A stretch of DNA of 64,000 bases from Melanopsichium pennsylvanicum (taxonomy: Eukaryota > Basidiomycota > Ustilaginomycetes > Ustilaginales): the NCBI GenBank assembly GCA_900208305.1, contig OAPG01000002.1, positions 1,302,001 to 1,366,000 of the forward strand, read 5' to 3'. The notes under the pieces are model-generated. The model was not told the DNA's origin and made no database searches. It was given only the letters and a program-made list of their open reading frames with translations. Positions 40,004-50,872 of this stretch are shown here, one piece after another (the stretch's first letter is position 1; every line of letters starts with the position of its first letter). The translations under genes were made by a program, and so were the position numbers.

Positions 40004-41992
40004 CTAATATACTCCCTTTGCATTTGAATACAAAGCATCTCGAAGACCCGGAATCCTGGTGGAATCCATCTTCTCGTAAGCACGCTCGTCAATCCTGTAA
40101 AAACCCCTCACTATCATCAGTCGTTTTCCTGCAATTGTAGGTCCAAACTCGAAAACCGATACGACGTTTTTAAGCTTTTGCCCGAGCCCCTTCAGGTTCT
40201 TCATGAAGTTCAGCATAATCTCCTGACCACTGTCCTCCGTGAGGATCTTGACGTATTTCGATTGCTGAAAGAGCTGCCAGAGTCTGTCGGGCAAAGCTTT
40301 GATCTGTTTTGACGTCAGCTCTATCGGACTAAACGAGACTCCGGTAAGTTCAGCTATGACTATCCATCTTTCAATCCGATCTTCCACAGTTTTGTCTGAC
40401 TCTTGATAGACATAAACAGCGCTTCCAGCCTGGTCAACACTCTTGGAAAGTGCTTGCTTGATTTCGACGTTTTGGACAAGATCTTCTTGAAAGTCGGGTT
40501 GTCTTGCAAATTCTGGCTCGGTAACCGTAGAAGCAAGTGCTTCGCTTGGTCGGACTTCTCCGATGATCAGACTCAAGGGTGTTCTATCGCTCTTTTTATT
40601 CGTGGCAACCCAGTACGTCTTACCCCCCACCTGCTGATTCTGCTCAATAGCTTGGTAATCAGCATGTGAAAAAGGGAAGAAACCACGAAAGTAGAGACTT
40701 AGTTTGCCATACTCTTCGGAAGCTCCAATTTCCCACACGGCAACCTTCTCAACACTACTTTTTGGCTCAAAGTAGCCTAATTTGGAGAAAGTAGTGAGGA
40801 AGAGGCTCCTTGATCCACTTGGTCTTTTGAGCACCACCTGCTTCGCCATCCGCTCCTGAAAAAAGTATAGCCTGGCGAACTCTTCCATGTCAAGGAGAAC
40901 GAGCTCTGATAGCTGCATAGGACCGTGGTCTAGAAAAAGACCCCCTAAGCGTAAAGTATTGATAATAACGTCAATCTCAGGGTCCGGCTTATTGAACACG
41001 CCTAATGGAGCTTTTGAGAAGGAGGCAGGATTCTCAGTCGCTAGATTTCTGATGAAAGCCTCGGGTTTATCGAGCAAGCTTGGACGAAAGCGCAGACCAC
41101 TGCTGTACTTTAGGGATAAGTAGCGGCTACGCTTCTTCGCCTCGGCCTCCTGAGCCAAAAGAGGTTCCTGCAAAGTTGGTCGTGACAGTGACGATTCTCG
41201 CAAACCCTCACTTTGAGAAATCCCGTCAGCTCCTTGCCAGGACCAGCTCGAAGAGCTGCCTCCTTGACCGGTATCTGCAGTGTCAAGCATGAACGGTGGC
41301 TGTCTCTTGGGCTTCATCCGTCTCTGACCGGGTGCCTGCTGCACATGCGTGGAGCTTAGTTGAGAATTGGCGTTAGCGGAAGCAGATTGGTCCAATTGAA
41401 GAGGCATTGACTCATGCTGCTCTCTCGCGTCGAGTGTCCCCATCTGGCTGGTTTGCACAAGCGGCTGGTGTACATATGGATCAGCTCTGCCAGAGATTCC
41501 TTCTGCGAAATGTGGGTAAGCCAGGTGATGTGTCGAGTATGAGGAAATCTGATGCCAAGTGGACTCGATGGGAATAGCTTGATGAGCGACGATTGACGGA
41601 TTTTCTGCATGGCCAAAAGCTGGTATTGGGCTAGTGTAGGCAGACATGTGTCCATGGGAACTTCCAGCGAAATTGGATGGGCTAGGAGCTGTTCTGGGGG
41701 AGGCGACCGGAATTGCTTGGGTCCATGCAGGCGCAGTCCTATGAAAGTCATCCCCTTGTGAATGTTCGGCGAGCTTATTCAAGTCAAAGGCAAAACCTCG
41801 CTCGAGACTTGATGGCGAAACAAAGTCATCTTCTTGTGAGTGTTCTGCGAGCTCATTCAAGTCAAAGGCGAAAACTCGCTCGAGACTTGTTGGCGACACT
41901 GGGGGGCAATGCACAACAGAGATTGAAAGGATAGTCAAAAGAAAGCAGACGCTACCCGCAGTCTGCAGTGCCTTCGAAGTTGCAACCAACAT
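40004..41992 (-). CDS. Large secreted protein with two-repeat C-terminal domain, candidate effector
   Basis: A 662-residue protein starting at the ATG at 41992; an upstream frame extension has no ATG. The signal peptide is clear (MLVATSKALQ, then VCFLLTILSISVV, with a likely cut after HC). Next come two adjacent 26-residue repeats (41896-41819 and 41818-41741), each containing FAFDLN(E/K)LAEHSQ. A disordered Ser/Gln/His/Pro region runs to about 335. The C-terminal domain (about 336-650) has two related halves: LVLLDMEEF...VAVWEIG...LYFRGFFPF and IELTSKQIK...VSVFEFG...IVRGFYRI. The neighbouring gene at 36920-38665 is a clear paralogue in the domain and in layout. No catalytic motif or cysteine framework is recognisable. 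Smut genomes carry families of lineage-specific secreted proteins used in planta; membership here is inferred from layout only. Confidence 0.82.
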   Translation of the reverse strand: MLVATSKALQTAGSVCFLLTILSISVVHCPPVSPTSLERVFAFDLNELAEHSQEDDFVSPSSLERGFAFDLNKLAEHSQGDDFHRTAPAWTQAIPVASPRTAPSPSNFAGSSHGHMSAYTSPIPAFGHAENPSIVAHQAIPIESTWHQISSYSTHHLAYPHFAEGISGRADPYVHQPLVQTSQMGTLDAREQHESMPLQLDQSASANANSQLSSTHVQQAPGQRRMKPKRQPPFMLDTADTGQGGSSSSWSWQGADGISQSEGLRESSLSRPTLQEPLLAQEAEAKKRSRYLSLKYSSGLRFRPSLLDKPEAFIRNLATENPASFSKAPLGVFNKPDPEIDVIINTLRLGGLFLDHGPMQLSELVLLDMEEFARLYFFQERMAKQVVLKRPSGSRSLFLTTFSKLGYFEPKSSVEKVAVWEIGASEEYGKLSLYFRGFFPFSHADYQAIEQNQQVGGKTYWVATNKKSDRTPLSLIIGEVRPSEALASTVTEPEFARQPDFQEDLVQNVEIKQALSKSVDQAGSAVYVYQESDKTVEDRIERWIVIAELTGVSFSPIELTSKQIKALPDRLWQLFQQSKYVKILTEDSGQEIMLNFMKNLKGLGQKLKNVVSVFEFGPTIAGKRLMIVRGFYRIDERAYEKMDSTRIPGLRDALYSNAKGVY
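41741..41896 (-). repeat. 78-bp tandem duplication within the secreted-protein gene
   Basis: Two adjacent coding units of 26 residues differ at a few positions. Each carries a DLN core in FAFDLN(E/K)LAEH. The duplication sits immediately after the signal peptide. Confidence 0.88.
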
Positions 41993-42914
41993 CGCTAAAA
42001 TCAGTCTTGTAGGAGGTATAGAATGTGGTATCGTAGAGGGCTGGCGAACAGCTTGCGTTGCGGGTTCGATCCGATAAAGTCGGGATCGTATAGATTTTGC
42101 CTGAAGATGGTAAGGAACTGTGGCGGAAGTCACGGGGTCTTAAACCTTTGCCTAAGCAGCATGTCCTGAAGCCTTCTGCTCGGACTTCCTCATGATCAAA
42201 CTCTGATTGGCTCGGGTGCCTCTTAGGTTTGTCTTCATTAGAACGCTGACTTAGGTGGGTACTGTAGCAGAGTGTTGGTGTGTAGCAGTGGGACGGTTAC
42301 TGTGTCGATGTATTGCAATGGGGCGAATTGCAGTGGGACGGCAACTTTGATATGATATAGAGAGCCATATGAAAAGGTTTCGGTGGATGTTGTACCGTGA
42401 TTTTGAGAAATGCCAGGAGTGGGGGAAATTTCGACGTCCTCGTTGCGCGGTGAAGCGATATGAGATCCCGCACCTCAAAACTGAATGAGCGAAGCTGCCG
42501 AGAGCATTGACGATCGCGGTGGCATCACTACCGGCAAGAGGGCGAGAAGCCTCTCTGAAATTTTTGCTTCACCGAGCCAGGAGCATTACGGTAGTACTGT
42601 ATGATACAAAAGATCGTAAGATGACTTTTGCCACGAGCTCTTTGCTGAAGGTGCAAGAATGGAGTAACCAACGCTGGTCAAGCGCTCACATTTGCTCTTC
42701 AAACTACCTGCACACGATTGTGAGGACGCCGGATTGACATTGACTCAGTCTGCAACAATATACGGTCATATACTGACGTTCGAGGAAGCCATTTTCGTCA
42801 TAAGGAATATAGCGGGTTCTCTAACGCATGCTTTGATATTGAAGAAAAGTGTTCAATGACTACGGCTGGTGCGACGGGCAGGTTCGATGACATGAATGAT
42901 TGTGGCACTGAAAA
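41993..42914. other. Spacer within the secreted-protein block
   Basis: About 920 bases between minus-strand genes, with two TACTGTA elements (42260 and 42595) and two copies of GCAGTGGGACGG about 47 bases apart. A GGTTCGATCC string near 42059-42068 resembles a tRNA B box but has no tRNA fold around it. Confidence 0.5.
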
Positions 42915-43532
42915 TCAAGGGCAGTTGATATGCCAAGTGGCTGGATCAAACAAGCACTTCTTCTCATGTTCACCGAAAGCGTAGGCCATATGATCAACGT
43001 CCATCTTTTTCCTCGCAGGGATCAGTGTCTGGTTGGGCGCAAAAAGGTAGAAACAATCAAAGCTGTGGTGCAAGCCGAATTTTGGGACATGTCAGAACCT
43101 TGCGATGCCATCATGTGGTCGATTCGGTATGAATACTTACAATCGCACCTTCTTGGAGAAACTGCTCCAAAAGCCCCCTCGGGTGAAGTATGCGGATCTC
43201 ATGGCGGGGCTGACTTTGTCGTAGTTCGTGACACTCCATTCACCTTGAAGACATGCCGTAGCAGAGGCATTCGCAGGGCGATTCTGCCACATGATACGAA
43301 CATTTTGTTCTGCAAATTCCTGCATGGACATGGGGGTATCCTTCCAATCATGGTCACTGAAATGGTAGGCCCAAAACCAGTAGTCGTCTCCGATACCTGA
43401 TAAAGAGCTCCTTGGTTTTCCTGTCCCGGTTCCGGGCCTGATCGCGGACTCAGACCCTCGAGACTTGGCTTCGACCTCGATGACGAACAAGGTCGAGACG
43501 AGGAGAAAAACGATAGCTTTGATGGAACACAT
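42915..43532 (-). CDS. Small secreted cysteine-containing protein with one intron, candidate effector
   Basis: Exon 1 runs 43532-43141 and exon 2 43062-42915, with a 78-base intron (43140-43063) starting GTAAGT, containing CTGAC and ending CACAG. Splicing replaces an early TAA with 49 further residues for a total of 179. The N-terminus is a clear signal peptide (MCSIKAIVFLLVSTLFVIEVEA). The mature chain holds four Cys: one in ATACLQG, one in FFDCFY, one in KKCLF and one near the end in INCP. It is rich in aromatic residues (WFWAYHF). ASA and NAS sites near residue 90 could accept N-glycan. No family is recognised. It lies last in the minus-strand block, with TTTAAAA about 78 bases upstream of the start. 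The unspliced reading would be 131 residues. Confidence 0.78.
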
Positions 43533-44083
43533 GGTAAGCGCTTGTCCAGACTAGGGAAGCCACAAGAAATCATAAAGATGGGGTGCTTGTAGAAAGAACG
43601 AGTGTTTTAAATATGTCCGTGTCCAGTGCTCATAAGAGGAGGAAGGAGGACGGATAAAAGTCGAGGGAACAGGCGTCCAACCCCTTGTTTGCCACGAGAG
43701 TGACTCTCTTCACGACGTCACTGTCGCTTACGGTCCCAGTTTCATTCATAGAGTGATTCACCGACCCGCTTTCCATGCACCCTATGCGATACATGCACAT
43801 GCTGCCGTTCATAAACCTGCTGACGATATTAAATTGTACAGTACAGTTAATTTTATTGTACGCCTAATCTGTGCGGACCGATGTGGGAGCGATAGGTCGC
43901 CATCTCGAGCTCCCAGGACTCTTTGATCCACGGTACCAGCACACCTGTACCAACCGAAGCGCAACAGCAAACGAAATGAGGTCCCACGGTGACTCACACA
44001 GATAGACTTGGAAGAACCGACAATTTCCAATACCCTACAATCATACAGATAGACTTGTAAGAGAAGCGAGCATCGCACTGAGC
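43533..44083. other. Intergenic region between the secreted-protein block and SRP receptor
   Basis: About 550 bases, with an AT-rich TACAGTA-containing stretch (43830-43862) in which GTAC recurs three times. The promoter of the small secreted-protein gene lies here. No gene is seen. Confidence 0.55.
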
Positions 44084-46301
44084 TCAATTTTTGAGCAGGG
44101 CATTGACAACGTGATGAACACGAAGCTGTCGAAGGTCGGTGTAGGTCTGACCTGTGCCGAGGAAGTAGATAGGCAAACCAGTGGCCGAAGTCGTTGTGAG
44201 TGCTGTGCCCACCTTATCGTCCACCGCGTCCCATTTGGTAAGCAGACTTCCATCGAGCCCACGCGGGTGACTGACACCGCTAAAATCCTTCATTGCGCCG
44301 TCGAACTTGGTGATTTGGTCAACAGCCTCGTTACCCACCAAGGCTTCACCCACAAAGATGATCTTGTCCGGTCGATTGACCGAGACGAGCTTGGCAAGCG
44401 CCCTCATGAGCGGCTCGTTGTCCTGCATCCGTCCGGCCGTATCGATAAGCACGACATCGAAGCCTTCGGACTTGGCATAGGTCAGTGCGTCTTTGGCGAT
44501 ACCTGCAGCATCTTTGCCGTAGCCACGCTCGTACAGCTCAATGCGGCCCTTTTGCTCGTCAAGCGCAATGCCATCTACGCGGAGCTGGCCCAGGTTGCGG
44601 ACGTGAACACGAAGCTGTTCTACAGCACCAGCTCGGAAAGTGTCGCAAGCGGCGATGAGTACGCGCATTCGATTCTGCAACAGCCAGAAGCAGACCTTGG
44701 CGAGATTGGTAGATTTACCGACACCATTGACACCGACAAAGCAGATCGAATAAGGGTCCGGCTTGCTGGCGAGTTCCTTATCCTTGGCAGTAGTTGCAAG
44801 GGCGAGGGAGGATGCAGCAGCAGAACGTTGTCGCTTGGTGGCAATCTCGAGCAGAATATCAGTGCTGGACTTTGGCGTGAGAATACGTGTGATCGCCTCT
44901 TCGAGTGCTTTCCTGACTTCGGCCTTGACTGATCCGAAATTACCAAGGTTCTTGCCGACCAAGTTGCGCTCCACACTGTTGCAGAGGCGCTGAGCAACGT
45001 CCGCAGCGACATTCTTGCTTTGAAGGTGCGATGCCATGGCGGCCAGCGCTGGGACGAGATCCTCCTCGGTGAGCGTCTTGGCGCCAGTCAGCCGGGAGAA
45101 GAACGATGCACCGGATGACGAAGCTGAACGGATGCGTGAAAGGAAGCCGGGCGACTTGCCAGTACCGTTGAGTGCCGCTGCGCTGCCATCTTCACAATCT
45201 TGGTCCTCTTCGTTGTCATCGTCCTCGAAGACATCGGCGATTTCATATACACCATCAGATCGCTTCTTGCCCATGCTCTTCTCGTCGATCCAGCTGTCAA
45301 GGTCGGCCCCTTCTCCAATTCCCTTGTCGGTACCTCCGCTGAAATCCAATGCGGCGACCTGCTGTGCGCTGACGCTGCGACTACCGTCCCACTTTCGCAT
45401 CTCTTTCGCGGCTTTGGCCTTCTTGCCGCCGGGCGATTCGGTTCCGCTGACGTGTCCAGGAGTGCCTGGAGCGCTGCCACCGTTCGAAGCAGAGAGACCC
45501 GGAGTGCTCTTCTTGCCGCGGACCACACGTCTGCCACCATGGCTGGCTTCGAGCTTGAGACGGCTCTTTAGGGCTTCAACACTCTTGGCAATGTCTGCAG
45601 CATCCTTGACCTCTTTTGTCGAGTTGGGAGTGTTCTGACCAATGTCCTTGTAAGAGCCTGTTGCGAGTTCTGCTTGATTGTTGACGCCCTTCTTTTCGCT
45701 GAGAACGCCCTTGCGTCTGGACTGTGCTGCTGCCTTTTCCAGGCTTCGAAGTGTCTTTGTGAAGATCTCGTCCCATTCCTTTAAAGCTGTGCTGAATTCC
45801 AGACACATGCTCTCTGAGAGCGTAGCAGCTTTGGATGTTCCCGATGCGATTGCGCTCTTGGAGGACTGAGCGAGTTTTCGAACGAAGGGAGCAAAGAGGT
45901 CGGTGAAAAGCGAGCGAACGGTTTCGAGAAGCTCATCAATGTAGGAGAGCTGCAGAATGCGTTGGTACACTACAACAAAAGTCAGGTCGAGCTCGTTGGC
46001 GAACGTCCATCGAAGTGTGTATCCATCCTTGTCGAACTTTTGATCGGCCGTGCGTTGCTCGAGAAATGCTTGCTTGATGAGTGAGTTTACTGGGTTTCCG
46101 CATGCATCATTGCTGTTGAGGGCGGCACTGAAGGTCTTGGACCAGAGTACAAGGCCGTCTGTGGATTGTTGCAAAGAGATCAAGTGAAAGTCTGGCTGTG
46201 AGTGAGCGCGTCTGACCCCTTGCGAAAGGACTCGCGCCACCAAATGGGTGGTCAATGTGGTACAACTTACTCTTTGTGAAGATAGTGAAGTGATCCAGCA
46301 T
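44084..46301 (-). CDS. SRP101: Signal recognition particle receptor subunit alpha (one intron)
   Basis: Exon 1 is 46301-46271 and exon 2 46158-44084; the 112-base intron begins GTAAGT and ends CACAG. The spliced protein has 701 residues and begins MLDHFTIFTKNGLVLWSK, the hallmark N-terminus of SR-alpha (SRX domain, binds SR-beta at the ER membrane). A long charged, Ser/Lys-rich linker follows. The C-terminal NG GTPase domain shows the P-loop GVNGVGKST, DTFRAGAVEQL, DTAGRMQDNE and TKWDAVDDKVG. The protein docks SRP-ribosome complexes at the ER for co-translational secretion. The open frame upstream of exon 2 is intron plus leader, not coding. Confidence 0.95.
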
Positions 46302-46740
46302 GATGAGCTTATAGCGAGCAGCAGTGTCGTTGTGATGTGTTGACCTGAGGCGGATGGTGGCTGCAATGACAAGGCAAGCAGGGCGTGGGAACTGGCGTGG
46401 GCGGTGTACCTGTGGGGGAGTGAGAGTGGAGTCTTGAAGATGCAGACCGAAGTGTAGCCGTGATGCGAGATCGGGAACCAATCTAATGGATTCGCCGATC
46501 CGCAGAAATGGGAATTTTAGACTACTGAACTCCACTTTTTGAATGACTTTTAGGCTGGAATTTTCTCGGATCAAGGCCACAGCTTCATGCACGATGGTAA
46601 ATTTTGTTCGCCTTCACCGTGCTACATACTTCTTTCTTCTGAATCGATCAATCACAATCTCTATCAAGTGCCCATAACTTGGTAAGGTCCGCTCTGTAGA
46701 GCTGAAGTTCAATACAGCAGCTCCGCTCCGATTCATATCC
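46302..46740. other. Divergent promoter region of SRP receptor and GPN3
   Basis: About 440 bases shared by two divergent housekeeping genes. No known site is obvious. Confidence 0.55.
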
Positions 46741-47808
46741 ATGGGTAGATATGCTGTCCTGGTCTCCGGACCCGCAGGATCCGGCAAATCGACGTTCTGC
46801 TCGGCATTGATAGCGCACGCGCAGTCGTTGGGCCGCAACGTGCACCTTTTCAACTTGGACCCTGCTGCTGAGAGATTCGAATATCAGCCAAGCATTGACA
46901 TCAAGGAGCTTATCTCGCTAGAAGATGTGATGGAGGAGATGAACCTCGGTCCCAATGGTGGCCTCATCTACTGTTTCGAGTAAGTTTCCAAGCAGGCTTC
47001 CACTCGTAACCTTGCACGAATGCAGGCAATCAATGTTTGGTGCGATGTATGCAAGCGACGAACTCTCATGCTGACGTCTTTGTCGTGTCCCGATAATCCT
47101 TTCCTACCATCACAGATATCTTCTGGACAACCTGGATTGGCTAGACGACGAGCTGGGCCAATACAACGACGACTACATCATCATCGACTGCCCAGGCCAG
47201 ATCGAGCTCTACACACACTTCCCTATCATGTCGCGGCTGGTCAACATCCTTTCAGGACAATACAACTTCCATATCTGTGCGACGTATCTGCTCGAGTCGC
47301 AGTTCATGGACGACAAGACCAAGTACTTTGCAGGTGTACTCAGCGCCATGAGTGCTATGATCAACTTGGAGGTGCCACATATCAATTTGCTAAGCAAGAT
47401 GGATCTTGTAGAGAAAGGCGAGATCGGATCGGAAGCGAAAAAGGGGCGACGAAGAGAGATGGAACGATATCTTGACCCTGATCCGTTGCTGCTGATGGAT
47501 GAAGTCACCTCGAGGACGAATCCCAAATTTCACTCGTTGAATCAGGCGCTAGTGCAGCTGGTGAGTACTTTCAACGTCGAAGAGTCTACCGAGAATAAAA
47601 CAACAGATTGCTGATCTATAATGTGCTTGCCTTGCGTTGCCACTCGTAGATTGACGACTTTAGCATGGTCTCTTTCATGCCACTAGATAGCACTGACGAA
47701 GACTCTGTCGGCGCTATTCTGTCTCACATCGACAACGCGGTCCAGTACGGTGAAGACGAAGAGCCGAAAGAGCCGAAAGACATGGAGGAAGGCGACTTTG
47801 CTGGCTAG
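46741..47808 (+). CDS. GPN3: GPN-loop GTPase 3 (two introns)
   Basis: Exons are 46741-46979, 47116-47560 and 47650-47808; introns start GTAAGT and GTGAGT and end CACAG and CGTAG. The spliced protein has 280 residues. It shows the P-loop GPAGSGKST near 10-18, the acidic switch region [11 protein letters not shown], the [14 protein letters not shown] motif near 100-115 (the GPN-loop family fingerprint is otherwise located in NLGPNGG), and the LLSKMDL guanine-specificity motif. The C-terminal exon is acidic. GPN3 acts with GPN1 in assembly and nuclear import of RNA polymerase II. It is divergent from the SRP receptor gene. The start ATG at 46741 aligns with the family N-terminus. Confidence 0.93.
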
Positions 47809-48552
47809 TCGCATACGCTATTAGCTACATTCTTATTCTGGCTTCCCTCGTCATTTTTTCCCACCAGCGGTGACCTCGCATTTGTATTTGTATCATCTAT
47901 AGATGACGTCTTCAACTTCCACGACTCGCATCACAATCCTGCATGCGGACTGTGATTTGGTGGTTGTTCCGCATCATCATCAGTATAAAGTCAATAGCAT
48001 GTGTATGTCGTGAAAATATACACAATTGTTAGACCTCCTTAAGTACGACAATTTGAAGGAAATTGTCGACGGTCGTGTGAGCACAAAGGCTGAGTTTTTT
48101 GGCAAGGGGCAGTGAATCGGTGCGCGCGCACCGTGCTGCGAAGCTCAAAGAAATGCACATGCAGACGCAGGGTTGCCCGGCTCGAGTGCGTCTGATTCCA
48201 GGCTGTCGGGTTTTGCTAACCCTTCTCCACACACCACCCTCAAAATTAGCCACCGCTATCGTCCTCTTGCTCTCCTGCTCATTCACCATCCTCCGTCCCC
48301 TCTTCGCCTCACTACCCCTTCAACTCTCTTGGAGCGGCTCTATCGCCCTTGTTTGATTCGTTCCACTGGGTCGTCCACAAGGAACGAGGAACCTTTTGCG
48401 GCTCAATAGCCTAGATCTCTTTCGACGAGGCAATCAAAGTCGAGAAAGCTCGGAACGTCGACAACTTGACCGCGAATTTACCTTTTTGCATTACTACAGG
48501 TACAAACCAGGAGCCACCAATCGTGAAATCTCGAACAGTCTCCATTCCCATC
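47809..48552. other. Intergenic region and leader before the RING-protein gene
   Basis: About 740 bases. The last 300 are C/T-rich. A GCTAAC followed by a TAG suggests a possible leader intron but no clear donor is assigned. No gene is seen. Confidence 0.5.
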
Positions 48553-50556
48553 ATGGTGTGCAGGAACAGGCAAAACCGCCGCCCTGCCGTCCCTCTCAGT
48601 CGCATTGCCACCCTCTCCCTATTAGCATTTGCTGCAACACTTCCCATCGTCCGCGCCAGCAAAGAAGTGCAGCAATCTCCCCTTACGCGTATTCCTTCTG
48701 CAGCTCCACTTCAACCAAGCCTGAATCCGACCTCCTCCATCGCTCAAGCGGTCCAGCGAACACGCAGGCCATGGTTGACTGTGGCCAAAAATCACCTTTT
48801 CGGCAGCGTTTCACGCTTCCTTTCTCACGCTCTGCCTGACCCGCGTTTTTCCTCTTACGATCTCGATCAGTTTGACGATGATTACGCATCAGCCATTGAC
48901 GAATCACCTCTCGAATCAGGAGGACTACTCGACGGTCCTGGTCTCAATTGGGGAGGTAGCACCCTTGAAGTTGTTCGTTCTCAAGCCATCTTCCTCACCC
49001 GCTCTGCCGCTTTCGGCCCACGCGTCACGGACGAGGAGGGTCTCAAGGGCTTTCTTCTGCCCATCTCGGACTTCTACGAGGTGCCTAGGGATGCAGATTT
49101 CTTCACTTCCGACGCCAGTGGCAATCCGGTTCACGCTTGTCCGTACAAGGGCGGTCCTGGCTCGAGGCGCGGTTCTTTTTTCGACAAGTATGAAAATGAA
49201 GATGATCGCAGGCTCTATTCCGCATCCAATACCCACAAGCCTTCGCAAGCGTCTTTCACTTGGACTCATGAACCCGACACTAACAACGAAGACTCTTCGA
49301 AGCCTGTACACAATTGGATTGCCCTTGTAGAGAGGGGGGGTGGTTGTGGGTTCGCCGACAAGGTCCGCGTCGCGCAGGAACTTGGTGCTGTTGCCGTCGT
49401 CGTCGGAGACGCCCCAAGCCCCAATTGGCATGGTGGCTCGGGCGACCCGAACGAAGAAGGTGATCCGGGTCTCAGTGGCAAACGCCTTATCACCATGTTC
49501 GCGCCCGGCGACACTAGTGATGTTCGCATTCCCTCCACTTTTGTCACTCGTCCCAGCTATCTTGACCTCGAGCGTCTCATTCAGGAGACCGAAAGAGATC
49601 AAGACGAATGGCAAAAGCAGCACCCGTCGGAGCATGATGATGAAAGACCACCAAGGACACGAGGTCTTGAGATCGTTATTGGCAAAGACGACCTGGTTTG
49701 GGAGTGGCCGTTGATCGACTTTGGCATTCTACTCCTGCTTCTCCCGAGTTTCATGACGGTGATCACAATCATTGTGCACCGCATCCGCATGGTACGTCAG
49801 CGTCGCAAAGAGCGAGCACCAGAAGTCGTCGTTCTTGGCCTTCCCTGTCTGATTTGGAGAGGCAATGGTCAGCCATGGGAAAAGGTGGAAGGACCCGATG
49901 TCGACCCTGGGCCGGGGAACGGTAACAACACTCCTGACGCCACCGTATTGGCCCGTCCGTTTCCATCGGATGAACTTGAAACTGGCCGCGCAGCTGAAAC
50001 TATCCCCCTTCTTGCCGAGGATGAAAACGGCGCTGGACCCTCGCAACGCTCTCACATCTCGGTCAAGATGCCTATCGGAGACGGCATAATGACCACCCCA
50101 CCCGTGATACCAGCTTCCTTCCTTCCTCCGGGCCGAATCTATTTCAGCACGGACGAATGCGCGATTTGCTTGTGCGACTTTATGGATGGTGATAGAATCC
50201 GGGTGCTGCCGTGTGGGCACATTTTTCATCGTCAAGAGGTGGATGATTGGCTGGTGAGGGTGAAGAAGCTTTGCCCGATCTGCAAGAGGGATATCACGGT
50301 ACCTATTCCTCCCGCGCCACCGGTTGGTTCTGCGAATGCGAATGGTTCAAATTCCCTCGCCATGGCTTCGTCCACGGCGGTGGTGAGTGGGGAGAATGTA
50401 GCCGGGTTTGAAGCGGAATGTGTTGACACAGCGGCGGTGGCAACGAACGTGCCTGACGACGAGCAGCAGGGAGATCAAAGTCAGGATCTGGTTCAACATT
50501 TGTTCCGAGACGACTCGAGCATCATTTCGGAACGTTCGGCCGGTCGACAGGTGTGA
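48553..50556 (+). CDS. PA-TM-RING-type membrane E3 ubiquitin ligase
   Basis: A 667-residue protein starting at the ATG at 48553. A signal peptide is likely at 1-36 (basic start, then LSLLAFAATLPIVRA). A protease-associated domain with WIALVERGGGCGFADKV lies near 254-290. A transmembrane segment (ILLLLLPSFMTVITIIV) lies near 388-405, followed by a basic stop-transfer stretch. A RING-H2 finger near 535-580 shows CAIC, CGHIFH and CPIC. This order matches the PA-TM-RING family (GRAIL/RNF13), which acts in endosomal or Golgi quality control. The luminal side is long and Ser-rich between 36 and 254. The substrate is unknown. It follows GPN3 on the same strand. Confidence 0.9.
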   Translation: MVCRNRQNRRPAVPLSRIATLSLLAFAATLPIVRASKEVQQSPLTRIPSAAPLQPSLNPTSSIAQAVQRTRRPWLTVAKNHLFGSVSRFLSHALPDPRFSSYDLDQFDDDYASAIDESPLESGGLLDGPGLNWGGSTLEVVRSQAIFLTRSAAFGPRVTDEEGLKGFLLPISDFYEVPRDADFFTSDASGNPVHACPYKGGPGSRRGSFFDKYENEDDRRLYSASNTHKPSQASFTWTHEPDTNNEDSSKPVHNWIALVERGGGCGFADKVRVAQELGAVAVVVGDAPSPNWHGGSGDPNEEGDPGLSGKRLITMFAPGDTSDVRIPSTFVTRPSYLDLERLIQETERDQDEWQKQHPSEHDDERPPRTRGLEIVIGKDDLVWEWPLIDFGILLLLLPSFMTVITIIVHRIRMVRQRRKERAPEVVVLGLPCLIWRGNGQPWEKVEGPDVDPGPGNGNNTPDATVLARPFPSDELETGRAAETIPLLAEDENGAGPSQRSHISVKMPIGDGIMTTPPVIPASFLPPGRIYFSTDECAICLCDFMDGDRIRVLPCGHIFHRQEVDDWLVRVKKLCPICKRDITVPIPPAPPVGSANANGSNSLAMASSTAVVSGENVAGFEAECVDTAAVATNVPDDEQQGDQSQDLVQHLFRDDSSIISERSAGRQV

Positions 50557-50872
50557 TTGTATGTTTTCATGTTTTTCACGCTCCGTAACCACCATCACTT
50601 TCTCTTCACTGTATTCTAGTTCGTGATCGCGCACCGTTACTGCAAATCGTCTATGTTTCACATGTCGGATTTGGATCACGCTTTTGCTTGAGTTGTCACA
50701 TTTGATGAGAGGTACACGGACTGCTGTTAAGGTGTAGGGGAGAATGGAGTGATGCAAGAATTGAATTGGCTATTTTTTGGGCAAGGGGAGGAGATTTTAG
50801 GGACGAAAATTGAATCAGGGCAAGAGCAAAAGGGGTGCTTTGGACTCTGACAACAATTGTTGTGCGTTGCAA
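50557..50872. other. Convergent 3' region between RING-protein gene and LEU2
   Basis: About 316 bases. It contains a perfect 14-bp palindrome (ACAACAATTGTTGT, 50850-50863) just beyond the LEU2 stop. No gene is seen. Confidence 0.55.

Noticed and set aside
42050..42080. GGTTCGATCC string like a tRNA B box
   Set aside because: Flanking bases do not form a T-arm or acceptor stem and no A box is present at the right distance.
48000..48400. Possible intron in the leader of the RING-protein gene
   Set aside because: A branch-like GCTAAC and an AG are present, but no convincing donor could be assigned.
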